56,831 nucleotides of DNA from Sporolactobacillus kofuensis. Lineage in GTDB: Bacteria > Bacillota > Bacilli > Bacillales > Sporolactobacillaceae. This document shows positions 33,015-41,989 of the stretch, piece after piece. The DNA is taken from the NCBI RefSeq assembly GCF_042660205.1, contig NZ_JBHSTQ010000016.1:1-56831 (forward strand). Direction: 5' to 3'. The position numbers and the translations under genes are program-made. Each line of letters opens with the position of its first letter. Position 1 is the stretch's first letter. The notes beneath the pieces were generated by a model. The model did no database searches, was not told the DNA's origin, and saw nothing but the letters and a program-made list of their open reading frames with translations.

Positions 33015-35774
33015 ATGGACGAAATAACAAAATTAGCAATTAAACATATAAACGATGCCATCAAGGAGGATTCTTTGATAGTTTTTGTTGGCGCTGGCGT
33101 GTCTGCAAATTCAGGTCTTCCAAAGTGGAGTGAACTTATCGATGTGTTCAAAGACGAAATAAATGTTGATGACAAAGAAAATGATTATCTAAAAATTGCT
33201 CAGTATTACTTTGATACTGTAGGTCAATATAAATATTTCCAGAAGGTAATGGATGTATTTCAACCGCATATTAACTCTCAACCTAATGAAATTCATAACC
33301 AAATATTTAGAATTAAGCCTAGGCATATTATTACAACAAACTACGACTCTTTGCTTGAAGATAAGATGAATTCAAGTATTGCGAAATATGAAGTGATTAA
33401 TCGAGACTCCGACATTCCATATTCAAAATCTGATCACTATTTAATTAAGATGCATGGCGACTTAGTGCAGAAAAACATTGTTCTTAAAGAAGATGATTAC
33501 CTAGATTATGGAAACAATTTCTATATGGTATCAACCTTAATCAAGGCTCTGATTATGAATAATACGGTGTTGTTCGTTGGGTACTCCTTGAATGATTCAA
33601 CCTTTAATTCGATTTTTAGGTTGATTCAAAAAGGATTCGGAGGCAATGCTAGGAAAGCATATTTCTTTACAGCGGAAGCTCAAAACGCTGCTGCAGTAGA
33701 ATATTATAAAAATAAAGGTATCCGAGTTATTACTGGTGAAAAAGAAAAGTCAGATGGAGATATTGGCAAGTGTACGATCGAATTCTTGAAACAAATAGAT
33801 TCAGAAAGTCCTTCTATTCCTGCCACATCTGAACAGTTATGGGAAAACATTAAATTCCTTGATCATTTGTACTTTGTCGAGAATCAAGATGTTGCAGTGT
33901 TTTCAAATCTTAAGTCGAAAGCGATGCTATTCCCTCAAATTGAATTTAAATGGAGAGAGAAAGACAACGATTCATTGAATATTGCCAACAATAACGACAT
34001 CGTTGACTTCTTAGATAATAAAACTTGGTTAAACACATTTTTGGATTATAAAAGTGATGAAAAATATCAGTTTTTACAGAATCCGATTTTACTTGAAGGG
34101 TATAAGCTATACAGTGAGCACAAATATGAAGAAGCTAAATTAAAATTTAGAGAAATCGCGAATGCTGCATTTGTAAAAAAAGATTATTGGAACTATCTGG
34201 TGGCCGAGTTCGATGTGAGCCATATTGGAGTACATTTTGGAAATGATATAGATTTACCTGAACCATCAACTGGGGTCAACGATTTAGATAAAGTGATTGA
34301 GTCGCTTATTTCTAACGGAGATGAACAAACAAAACATATTTGTAACTATTTTAGGGATGAAATCCAAAGTTTTCGTTTTGTTTATAAAAAATTATTCAAA
34401 ATTGATGATTTGCTAGACAACTTGAGAAATGAACGAAACAATTATAAAAATGGCGGTTCATCATACAACAATAATTTAGGGACTGCTCAATATGAATTCC
34501 GCTCGTTGCTGACTTTTGTTGAAGCAAACTGTATTACGGTGTTTCAGTATAAGGAATTTAAATCTGTGGTTAATCGATATTTTGAATGTTTATTGATTGC
34601 CTTCGATAATTCAAACTATCAAGCAAATGAAGATGGTATGTTTGGAGGCACATCATCAATTATTGATGAGTTGACGCTTGATGATATTCAAATTATTATC
34701 CCTTACTTGGAAAAGAAGAATGTGCCGGCTTTATTAGAAAGTTATGGACTATCTAAAATCAAAGTCACCGATGATGCTGTTAAGTTCCTTTTTGATAAAA
34801 CTTCTACACTTTCTAGCGAATTACAATCAATCTATTCGCTTGATGGCGCACAGCAAATTTCAAAATACATTGACTTTCTTTCATTTGTAAAAATAAAGGA
34901 TAAGGATATTAATGAAATTATTCCACTACTGGATAACTACCCAATGGTTCCAAATAACTCAGCAGATATACAGAAATTACTTATTATTCTAATTAATGGA
35001 ATGAATTCTATTCTTGAGAAAAATTATGGAAAATTAGTAACAATTATCAATCAACATCTAAGTAAAATAGTCGCTGGCAATATCATGGATACACATAGTA
35101 GTAATTTCCATTTGTATTCACTCTTGATGGAAAAAGTTTACGAAAAACATAATGAATTAAAAATCAGTATTGAAGTTTTAGAAGAGAAGATATGTCTAAT
35201 ATACAATAAGCCTGAAATATTAAGTGATATTACAAAATATAGGGATTTCTTAATTAATTTTTATCGTTACTTTAATCATGAATTGAAACAGTTAGTGGAT
35301 GATATATTGGCCAAATATGAAACTTTAGATGATTTAGAACCCAACTTATATTTCATTAAAGGGTTGGCACTAAATGAAGTTTATGGGTTTGTTTCTAAAA
35401 AAGAATACATCTTAAATTCTGAGATTGCCATAGTAAACGCAGATGAAAATCCAGGGATGAGAAGATATCCTGATCCTAAAAAGGCAGCAATTTCAGATTT
35501 GTATTCTTTTATTCAGCAAGGTTACTTCAAACTTGAAGAAGTGAAAGAAAAGTTAAACCTAGATTCTATAAAAGGTGTTTTTCCTGAAGTTGATTGGACA
35601 CTTTTTAATGATTATTCGGATAACACAATTTCAAAATTTTTACAAAATCGTAGTTTTTCTAACGCTCGAAAATTTTTTGGTAAAACCAAAGAAGAGTCTA
35701 AAAGATTTGACGCGTGGTTATTGGAACAGGCATTGAACGATAACATTAGATTCAAGGATAAAAATCTTAAGTAG
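33015..35774 (+). CDS. SIR2-domain defence protein (defence-associated sirtuin-like)
   Basis: A 919-residue protein. The N-terminal SIR2-like domain (about 1-270) keeps NAD-site residues: FVGAGVSANSGLP near 24-36, IITTNYDSLLE with Asn near 109, and KMHGDL with the catalytic His near 147. It is followed by FVGYSLNDSTFNSIFRLI. The remaining 650 residues are helical and without recognised motifs. This matches defence-associated sirtuins of the DSR1/DSR2 type, which deplete NAD+ when a phage protein is sensed by the C-terminal part. ATG at 33015 has GGAGG five bases upstream. It stands alone between gene remnants; no inhibitor or partner gene is adjacent. Assignment to SIR2 is firm, to a DSR subfamily tentative. 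Confidence 0.88.
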   Translation: MDEITKLAIKHINDAIKEDSLIVFVGAGVSANSGLPKWSELIDVFKDEINVDDKENDYLKIAQYYFDTVGQYKYFQKVMDVFQPHINSQPNEIHNQIFRIKPRHIITTNYDSLLEDKMNSSIAKYEVINRDSDIPYSKSDHYLIKMHGDLVQKNIVLKEDDYLDYGNNFYMVSTLIKALIMNNTVLFVGYSLNDSTFNSIFRLIQKGFGGNARKAYFFTAEAQNAAAVEYYKNKGIRVITGEKEKSDGDIGKCTIEFLKQIDSESPSIPATSEQLWENIKFLDHLYFVENQDVAVFSNLKSKAMLFPQIEFKWREKDNDSLNIANNNDIVDFLDNKTWLNTFLDYKSDEKYQFLQNPILLEGYKLYSEHKYEEAKLKFREIANAAFVKKDYWNYLVAEFDVSHIGVHFGNDIDLPEPSTGVNDLDKVIESLISNGDEQTKHICNYFRDEIQSFRFVYKKLFKIDDLLDNLRNERNNYKNGGSSYNNNLGTAQYEFRSLLTFVEANCITVFQYKEFKSVVNRYFECLLIAFDNSNYQANEDGMFGGTSSIIDELTLDDIQIIIPYLEKKNVPALLESYGLSKIKVTDDAVKFLFDKTSTLSSELQSIYSLDGAQQISKYIDFLSFVKIKDKDINEIIPLLDNYPMVPNNSADIQKLLIILINGMNSILEKNYGKLVTIINQHLSKIVAGNIMDTHSSNFHLYSLLMEKVYEKHNELKISIEVLEEKICLIYNKPEILSDITKYRDFLINFYRYFNHELKQLVDDILAKYETLDDLEPNLYFIKGLALNEVYGFVSKKEYILNSEIAIVNADENPGMRRYPDPKKAAISDLYSFIQQGYFKLEEVKEKLNLDSIKGVFPEVDWTLFNDYSDNTISKFLQNRSFSNARKFFGKTKEESKRFDAWLLEQALNDNIRFKDKNLK

Positions 35775-35829
35775 CTATTGATAGCAGAAATTAATCAAGG
35801 AGAGAAGAATACATGGCAAAAAAAAGCAA

Positions 35830-35982
35830 CTTTCACGCACTTATAGATGGTTGTTTCTGATACGCCATATTCTCTGCTGAAATCCTTCACCAATGTCCCT
35901 GATTGATACAAATCAACGATCATTTTCTTGAAATCATCATTAAATCGATTTCCGTTGCTTGGGTTGGCATGCCGGACACATC
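35830..35982 (-). mobile_element. IS3-family orfA transposase remnant
   Basis: On the minus strand a frame reads NGNRFNDDFKKMIVDLYQSG, then TLVKDFSREYGVSETTIYK, the helix-turn-helix N-terminus of IS3-family OrfA. The sequence diverges immediately after that (CVKVAFF) and no orfB or inverted repeats were seen. It is a fragment left between the SIR2 gene and the copied gene end at 36047. Confidence 0.6.
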
Positions 35983-36046
35983 CTTCGTTAGTCAATAGTT
36001 TAACTAAAATGTGTTCGTAAAACCATACTAGCATCAATATTTACGA

Positions 36047-36121
36047 AAGCAAAAAAGAGTGGATTGATTGAACGCTTCAATCAATTGGTGGGAAACTTTA
36101 ACGGAGATCCAATTGTTTAAA
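36047..36121 (+). pseudogene. Copied 3' end of the DUF1643-like gene
   Basis: AAAAAAGAGTGGATTGAT is shared with the end of the gene at 31591-32271 (around 32204), followed by GAACGCTTCAATC and ATTGGTG, then a decayed ATCCAATT. About 70 bases align with small differences. It is a truncated duplicate; the IS3 remnant lies just upstream, which suggests a transposition-linked duplication or a second copy of the island module. Confidence 0.55.
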
Positions 36122-36323
36122 CACGTACCTATTGATTATCAGCAATTGCGTTATTTCGATTGATCACAGCAAATATAATGTTTAAAACAGGACAATACTT
36201 AAGTTTGTAACCATATCTGAGCGTCAGTTATCCCAATTTGTTCGTCCAGTGATTTGGTAACAGAATTGAATAAAGAAAGGAGTAATTAATTAGGGTTATA
36301 AAAAAGTATATAAAAAGAATAAA

Positions 36324-36342
36324 AAAGTATTTAAATTACTTT
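36324..36342. promoter_or_regulatory. Palindromic operator candidate 1
   Basis: AAAGTATTTAAATTACTTT is an inverted repeat that differs by one base from the site at 36471. It ends ten bases before the -10 candidate TATAAT (36353-36358), so a bound protein would cover the -35 region. Region 35983-36511 otherwise holds the copied gene end and AT-rich sequence. Confidence 0.5.
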
Positions 36343-36352
36343 TGTTAGGGCA

Positions 36353-36358
36353 TATAAT
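36353..36358 (+). promoter_or_regulatory. -10 element upstream of fused M-S gene
   Basis: TATAAT is a perfect -10 hexamer. The -35 position holds only a weak TTTAAA inside operator candidate 1. It would give a leader of about 145 bases. Confidence 0.4.
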
Positions 36359-36470
36359 AAATACGTAGAGGAAAGGAGGAGAAGAAAAAATAATTTAAGT
36401 CAATAATTTTTTTAAGCAATAAGAATCCCCAGCGTCTATTAGTTGGGTAATTTTTAAAGATCATTCAACG

Positions 36471-36497
36471 AAAGTAATTAAATTACTTTATAAAGTA
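36471..36497. promoter_or_regulatory. Palindromic operator candidate 2
   Basis: AAAGTAATTAAATTACTTT (36471-36489) is a perfect 19-bp palindrome matching candidate 1 at 18 of 19 positions. Its right half-site is reused in TACTTTATAAAGTA (36484-36497), another perfect palindrome. It sits just before the GGAGG at 36500 and the start codon at 36512. The two sites start 147 bases apart, 14 turns at 10.5 bases per turn, which would suit looping. Confidence 0.55.
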
Positions 36498-36511
36498 CTG
36501 GAGGAATTAAA

Positions 36512-38422
36512 ATGAAAATTGAAGAAAAACAGAACTTACTATGGAAAAGTGCGGATGCCATGAGGGGAACAATGGAGATTGCTCAAATCGTAGATACTGA
36601 ATCGATTATTCTGACGCATATGTACATTGAAGCAAATAGTGAATTAGCTGATCAAATGCCAAAGAAATTATTGTGGTCAAACATCACACGTGGAGGTGGA
36701 AGTTTCAAAGAAAAAATTAAAAATGCATCAGTTACTGCGGAAAAAAAATTTTCCTTCTTAAAGGATGTATTTAATAACATCGAAATACCCAACCAAGTTG
36801 ATGACAATGGCCTTTACCAATTAATCAATACTTTTCAACCATTTAACACATTAAACGTAAATGAATTTGCTGAACTATTTGAGACACTGCTGTATAAGTT
36901 TGGAGAAGCTGAAGGAAAGGCTGGGGGTGAGTATCTTACACCGGCACCACTTGCAAAACTGTTGTCACAACTATTAGATATTAGAAGTGGCGATGTCAAC
37001 GATGGAGTAGCAGGAATTAATCAATTTCTGGTTGAAGCAAATCGTAATGCTGAAGAGAATGGCGGACATGTAAATCTCTATGGACAAGAAATCAATGCAA
37101 GAACATGGGCACTTGGAAAAATCTATTTATTCATGAGTCGATTGACGAATGCTACTGTGACACTTAGCGATACATTATTAAATCCACCTTTGACAAATGA
37201 CGGCGTTCTTCAAAAATTTGATTTTGTACTAATGGATCCGCCATATTCCATGCGCTGGGATCCTGAACAAATTAAAGAAGAGAATTTGGGACGATTTACT
37301 TATGGTTTGCCAAGTAAATCAAAATCTGATATGGCTTTTATTTCTCATGTTGTAGCTTCCCTTAAGGAAAAAGGAAAGGCTGCTATAATTTTGCCACATG
37401 GTGTGCTTTTTAGAGGGGGAGCAGATGGGAAAATTCGCGAAGAGATTATCCGTGATGATTTAATTGAGGGCGTTATCGGTTTGCCGGCAAACTTGACATA
37501 CCGTACTTCGATACCAGTAGTAGTCCTTATTCTAAATAAAAACAAATCTAAAGAAAGAAAAAATAAGATTCTATTCATTAATGCAAACAATGAATATACA
37601 CCAGGTAAAGGAAGAAACACTCTCGAGAAAAAACACGTTGACAAAATTGTTAAGATGTTTCGCTCTGGTGAAGAAAATGAAGAAGCCTGTTGCTTTGCCT
37701 CGACAAAAGAAATTTTAGAAAATGATGCAAATCTAAACATATCTAGATATTTTACTATGAATGAAGTGCAAGGGAAATTTGGTCAGGTTAAAGTAGATCT
37801 TGAGAAATTCGAAAAATCTGCTACTCCTAAAAAATATCTATTTGAAATTGCAGAAACATTCAGAGGTATGAATACTCCTTCACTTACAAAAATAACAAAC
37901 ACAAAAGACGGATATCCGGTCATCCAACTCGTTGATGTACAAGATGGAGAAATTAAGTTTGACCAATTAAGTATGATGCCAATTGACGAGCCATCTAAAA
38001 TTCAAAATTTCCTCGTTCAAGAAGGAGATATCATTGTCTCAAATCGCGGAAATGCAATCAAGATTGCCATCGTACCCAGAATTGACAAGAAAATCATTCT
38101 CAGCCATAATTTCCACGCGATTCGCCCAAGAGAAGGAATGAATGCTCAATTCATCAAAGCGTATTTAGAGAGTCCTGTTGGACAGTCATATATTGAATCA
38201 ATGCAAAAGGGAACCGCAATCAAAGTATTGACTCTTAAAGAATTTAATTATTTAATAGTACCCGTTTTGCCAGCGGAGCAACAAGAAGTAATAGGTGATA
38301 CAGCTGAGAAAGCTGAGAAAGAATACAGAAAAACATTAAAACAAGCAACGGAAAAGCGAAAGAAAATATATGAGGATTGCTTTGATAAGATGGGGATTAG
38401 TAGAGCTATATATGAAAGTTAA
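36512..38422 (+). CDS. Fused HsdM-HsdS-like protein, type I R-M family
   Basis: A 636-residue fusion. The first 420 residues are an N-6 adenine methylase of the HsdM family, with an N-terminal helical part and catalytic motif IV DPPYS near 242-246. The AdoMet motif I is eroded: near 164-172 it reads DGVAGINQF where HsdM proteins normally have a DPACGSGGF-like sequence, so two of the usual glycines are missing. From about 425 to 600 lies one HsdS-like target recognition domain (GYPVIQLVDVQDGEIKF, LVQEGDIIVSNRGNAIKIAI), followed by a coiled-coil end. ATG at 36512 follows GGAGG. It lies 262 bases before the separate hsdM gene. It may be a self-contained half-site methylase or a DNA-reading protein without methylation. 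Confidence 0.85.
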   Translation: MKIEEKQNLLWKSADAMRGTMEIAQIVDTESIILTHMYIEANSELADQMPKKLLWSNITRGGGSFKEKIKNASVTAEKKFSFLKDVFNNIEIPNQVDDNGLYQLINTFQPFNTLNVNEFAELFETLLYKFGEAEGKAGGEYLTPAPLAKLLSQLLDIRSGDVNDGVAGINQFLVEANRNAEENGGHVNLYGQEINARTWALGKIYLFMSRLTNATVTLSDTLLNPPLTNDGVLQKFDFVLMDPPYSMRWDPEQIKEENLGRFTYGLPSKSKSDMAFISHVVASLKEKGKAAIILPHGVLFRGGADGKIREEIIRDDLIEGVIGLPANLTYRTSIPVVVLILNKNKSKERKNKILFINANNEYTPGKGRNTLEKKHVDKIVKMFRSGEENEEACCFASTKEILENDANLNISRYFTMNEVQGKFGQVKVDLEKFEKSATPKKYLFEIAETFRGMNTPSLTKITNTKDGYPVIQLVDVQDGEIKFDQLSMMPIDEPSKIQNFLVQEGDIIVSNRGNAIKIAIVPRIDKKIILSHNFHAIRPREGMNAQFIKAYLESPVGQSYIESMQKGTAIKVLTLKEFNYLIVPVLPAEQQEVIGDTAEKAEKEYRKTLKQATEKRKKIYEDCFDKMGISRAIYES

Positions 38423-38684
38423 TGAAAAAAGTAGTTTTGTTGCACGATTAAGCAATCTACACTGTGAAATCTGATAAAATAGGGATATTCAGATGTGACT
38501 TTAGCAGTGAATCATAGGTTTCAATTACTAACATCCCAATTTTCAATATGCCAATGAATTTTGACTATCATAACTATACATTGACAGTGATGGGAAATGT
38601 TCATCTACATTAAAAATGAAATTTAACAGTTTCGAAGAGTTATTTAAAACAAGGACATCTTTGAATAATTAAAGGGGAATCACA

Positions 38685-40694
38685 ATGGAAAATTTTAATG
38701 ATAAAGTAAGCTTTATTTGGAGTATTGCTGAATTACTGAGGGGGCCTTACAAGCCTGAAGATTACGGTCATGTCGTTTTACCTATGGCTGTATTACGTCG
38801 ATTTGACTGTGTTCTTGAAAACACAAAGGTAAATGTTCTGAATCAATATGAACAAGTTAAAGAGCTCCCAGAAGAAATTCGTGATGAAATATTAAATCGT
38901 GTTGCTGGGCAACAGTTTAACAATATCAGTCAATATGATTTCCAGAGACTTCAAAGCGACGCGGATAATATTGCCGACAATCTTCGTGATTACATCAATG
39001 GTTTTTCCAAGTCAGCTCGAGATATTATTGAGTACTTTGATTTTGAAAAGCAGATTGACAAGATGGAACGGAACAATATGCTCTATTTGGTTGTGCAGCG
39101 ATTCAGCCAAATTGATTTACACCCGGATCAAGTTTCAAATCGTGAAATGGGTTACATCTTTGAAGAATTGATTCGTCGGTTCTCTGAACATGCTGAAGCT
39201 GGTGATCACTACACGCCTAGAGAAGTTATTCGGTTGATGGTTGCCTTACTCTTTATGGACGACGAGGACATTTTAACCAAACCAGGAATTACCCAAACAC
39301 TTTACGACAGTTGTGCAGGAACTGGCGGCATGGGCTCTGTTGCTCAGGACTACCTTAAAGAATTAAATCCAAAAGCTGATCTGGAGTTTTTTGCTCAGGA
39401 ATTCAATGAAGAGTCTTATGCAATTTGTCAGGCGGATATGCTCATTAAGGGTGAGAATATTAAAAATATCCAATTCGGTGACACACTTTCGCAAGATGCA
39501 TTTCCGGCGATGCAATTTGACTATCTAATCACCAATCCCCCATATGGTGTGGATTGGAAAAAAGAAAAAGATGCGGTACAAGCAGAATTTGACGAAAAGG
39601 GATTCAATGGTCGGTTTGGTTCAGGCCTGCCACGTATTAGTGATGGTCAGCTTCTATTCCTGCAGAATTTAGTCGCTAAGATGAAGCCCGTAACTGATGA
39701 AAATAAAAAGGGATCTCGTGTGGCGATTATTATGAATGGTTCACCGCTCTTTACTGGTGATGCAGGGAGTGGAGAGAGTGAGATTCGCCGCTATTTATTT
39801 GAACATGATTTAGTAGAAGGAATTGTGGCTTTGCCTAATGACATGTTCTACAATACAGGAATTTCAACTTATATTTGGATCTTAACCAATCATAAAAACG
39901 TGTTTCGAAAAGGAAAAGTAGAGTTGGTTAATGCTATTGACTTTTATCAAAAAATGAAGAAGAGTATGGGAAATAAACGAAATGAGTTATCAGAAACAAA
40001 TATCAATGAGATTGTAAGATTATACGGGGATTTTAAAGAGGGAGAAAATATTAAAATTTTTGATAACGAAGACTTCGGTTTTCAGAAGATCACGGTGGAA
40101 CGACCGTTGCGTCTTAATTTCAAAGTTGATGCGGAACGAATTGAACGGTTAAAGGCTGAGAAAGTTTTTGATGGATTAGCAAAATCCCGAAAAAAGGGAT
40201 CAGCGGGTATACAGGAAATAGAAGAAGGTAAAAAGCAACAAACACAAATTATCAATGTTTTGCAGGATATGAAATCTGATAACGTATATAAAAATAGAAC
40301 AGAATTTGAAAAGAAGCTGAAAAATGAATTTAAAAAATGTGATGTATCTATTCCCTCAACACTGCTTAAGACAATAATCAACGCACTATCGGAAAAGGAT
40401 GAAACTGCAGAAATATGCAAAGATAGAAAAGGACATCCAGAAGCAGATCCCGATCTAAGAGACACCGAAAATGTACCTTTAAAAGAGGATATTCATGAAT
40501 ATTTTGAGCGGGAGGTATTGCCCCATGTGCCTGACGCTTGGATCGACGAATCAAAAACAAAAATCGGATATGAAATACCATTTACAAGGCATTTTTATAA
40601 ATACAAGAAATTGAGAAGTTCACAGGATATCATGGAAGATATTAAGAAACTTGAGGTAAGTATCGCTGAGCAACTGAAGAAGGTGATGGAGTGA
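38685..40694 (+). CDS. hsdM: Type I R-M methyltransferase subunit HsdM
   Basis: A 669-residue modification subunit that methylates adenine in the sequence read by HsdS. The N-terminal helical domain (FIWSIAELLRGPYKPEDYG) is intact. Motif I (LYDSCAGTGGM, near 207-217) and motif IV (TNPPYGVDW, near 283-291) are canonical, unlike the fused protein upstream. The C-terminal part is longer than usual, with coiled-coil stretches (QINDKMER-like and SSQDIMEDIKKLEVS) that would bind HsdS. ATG at 38685 follows AAAGGGG. TTGACA at 38581 may belong to its promoter, although the spacing to a -10 (TACATT, 19 bases) is poor. Its last codon overlaps the hsdS start. Confidence 0.95.
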   Translation: MENFNDKVSFIWSIAELLRGPYKPEDYGHVVLPMAVLRRFDCVLENTKVNVLNQYEQVKELPEEIRDEILNRVAGQQFNNISQYDFQRLQSDADNIADNLRDYINGFSKSARDIIEYFDFEKQIDKMERNNMLYLVVQRFSQIDLHPDQVSNREMGYIFEELIRRFSEHAEAGDHYTPREVIRLMVALLFMDDEDILTKPGITQTLYDSCAGTGGMGSVAQDYLKELNPKADLEFFAQEFNEESYAICQADMLIKGENIKNIQFGDTLSQDAFPAMQFDYLITNPPYGVDWKKEKDAVQAEFDEKGFNGRFGSGLPRISDGQLLFLQNLVAKMKPVTDENKKGSRVAIIMNGSPLFTGDAGSGESEIRRYLFEHDLVEGIVALPNDMFYNTGISTYIWILTNHKNVFRKGKVELVNAIDFYQKMKKSMGNKRNELSETNINEIVRLYGDFKEGENIKIFDNEDFGFQKITVERPLRLNFKVDAERIERLKAEKVFDGLAKSRKKGSAGIQEIEEGKKQQTQIINVLQDMKSDNVYKNRTEFEKKLKNEFKKCDVSIPSTLLKTIINALSEKDETAEICKDRKGHPEADPDLRDTENVPLKEDIHEYFEREVLPHVPDAWIDESKTKIGYEIPFTRHFYKYKKLRSSQDIMEDIKKLEVSIAEQLKKVME

Positions 40695-41974
40695 ATAGAT
40701 TCAATAAAATGTCTCAAGGAAAAACTAATTCAGTTGTTGACTGGCTAGGCGATATTCCATCATCCTGGGAATTAATTAGACTGAGATTTTTATGTTGTAT
40801 TGGAACAGGGAGTAAAGATACTGTAGATAATGTAATAAATGGTAAATATCCTTTTTTTGTTAGATCTGATAATGTTGAAAAAATAGATGAATTTACTCAT
40901 GATGAAGAGGCTGTAATGACAGCAGGTGACGGCGTTGGTGTTGGGAGAGTATTTCACTACTACAAAGGTAAATTTGCAGCTCATCAGAGAGTTTACGTAT
41001 TCACTAAATTTAATAATTGTAAGGCAAAGTTTATTTATTACTATTTGAAATCAAACCTTGCATTTGAAGTGTTGAAAGGAAATGCAAAATCAACTGTTGA
41101 TTCACTGAGAAGACCAATGTTAGCAAACTTTCTTGTGTCATTACCTAGTTTTAACGAACAAGAGAGTATCATTAGATTTTTAGATGACAAAACCTCCGAA
41201 ATTGATTCGTTAATTGCTGCCAAGAAAAAATTAATTGATTTGCTGGAAGAGCAGCGGCAGGCGATCATTACTGAAGCCGTCACAAAAGGACTTGATCCCA
41301 ATGTGAAAATGAAAGATTCCGGTGTGGAATGGATTGGGGAGATACCGGAGCATTGGAATTTATTAAGGATAAAATATTTAGGTGACGCAATTTTAGGTTT
41401 AACATATTCTCCCTCTGATGTGGTTTCAAAAAATGAAGGGAAATTGGTGTTAAGGTCTTCAAATATTAGAAATGGGAAAATAGATTATAATGACACTGTT
41501 TATGTGAATTGTGCAGTTCCACCAAAATTAATTACAAAAGAACATGATATTTTAATATGCTCTAGAAACGGAAGTAGAGAGTTGATTGGCAAATGTGCTT
41601 TGATAGATAGAAATAGCCAGGACCAAACTTTTGGTGCATTTACGACTGTATTTAGAAGTGAAATAAACGAATTTCTTTTTTATATTTTTCAATCTCAATT
41701 ATTTAAGTCTCAAATTGGTTCATATCTAACTTCTACGATTAATCAGTTAACAATTAGTAAATTGCGTAACTTTCCAGTTGCTATTCCTAATGACCTTGAG
41801 AGAAAGAAGATAACAAATTTTCTACAAAAAAAAGCCCTGGAGTTTGATTCGATAATAAAAAATGAAAAAAACGCAATTGATAATCTAAAAGAATACCGTC
41901 AATCTCTAATTTATGAAGCGGTAACCGGAAAAATTGATGTGAGAGATTATAAAAAAGAGGAAGCACTATCTTAA
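40691..41974 (+). CDS. hsdS: Type I R-M specificity subunit HsdS
   Basis: A 427-residue specificity subunit with two target recognition domains and two conserved coiled coils. Each half begins with the same signature: VVDWLGDIPSSWELIRLRFL near 15-34 and SGVEWIGEIPEHWNLLRIKYL near 210. Each half ends with the long helix (FLDDKTSEIDSLIAAKKKLI and FLQKKALEFDSIIKNEKN). The recognition sequence cannot be deduced from sequence. The start is GTG at 40691, overlapping the hsdM stop by four bases (GTGA), so translation is coupled. It is followed 15 bases later by hsdR. Confidence 0.94.
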   Translation: MNRFNKMSQGKTNSVVDWLGDIPSSWELIRLRFLCCIGTGSKDTVDNVINGKYPFFVRSDNVEKIDEFTHDEEAVMTAGDGVGVGRVFHYYKGKFAAHQRVYVFTKFNNCKAKFIYYYLKSNLAFEVLKGNAKSTVDSLRRPMLANFLVSLPSFNEQESIIRFLDDKTSEIDSLIAAKKKLIDLLEEQRQAIITEAVTKGLDPNVKMKDSGVEWIGEIPEHWNLLRIKYLGDAILGLTYSPSDVVSKNEGKLVLRSSNIRNGKIDYNDTVYVNCAVPPKLITKEHDILICSRNGSRELIGKCALIDRNSQDQTFGAFTTVFRSEINEFLFYIFQSQLFKSQIGSYLTSTINQLTISKLRNFPVAIPNDLERKKITNFLQKKALEFDSIIKNEKNAIDNLKEYRQSLIYEAVTGKIDVRDYKKEEALS

Positions 41975-41989
41975 AAAGGGGGGAGTGTC

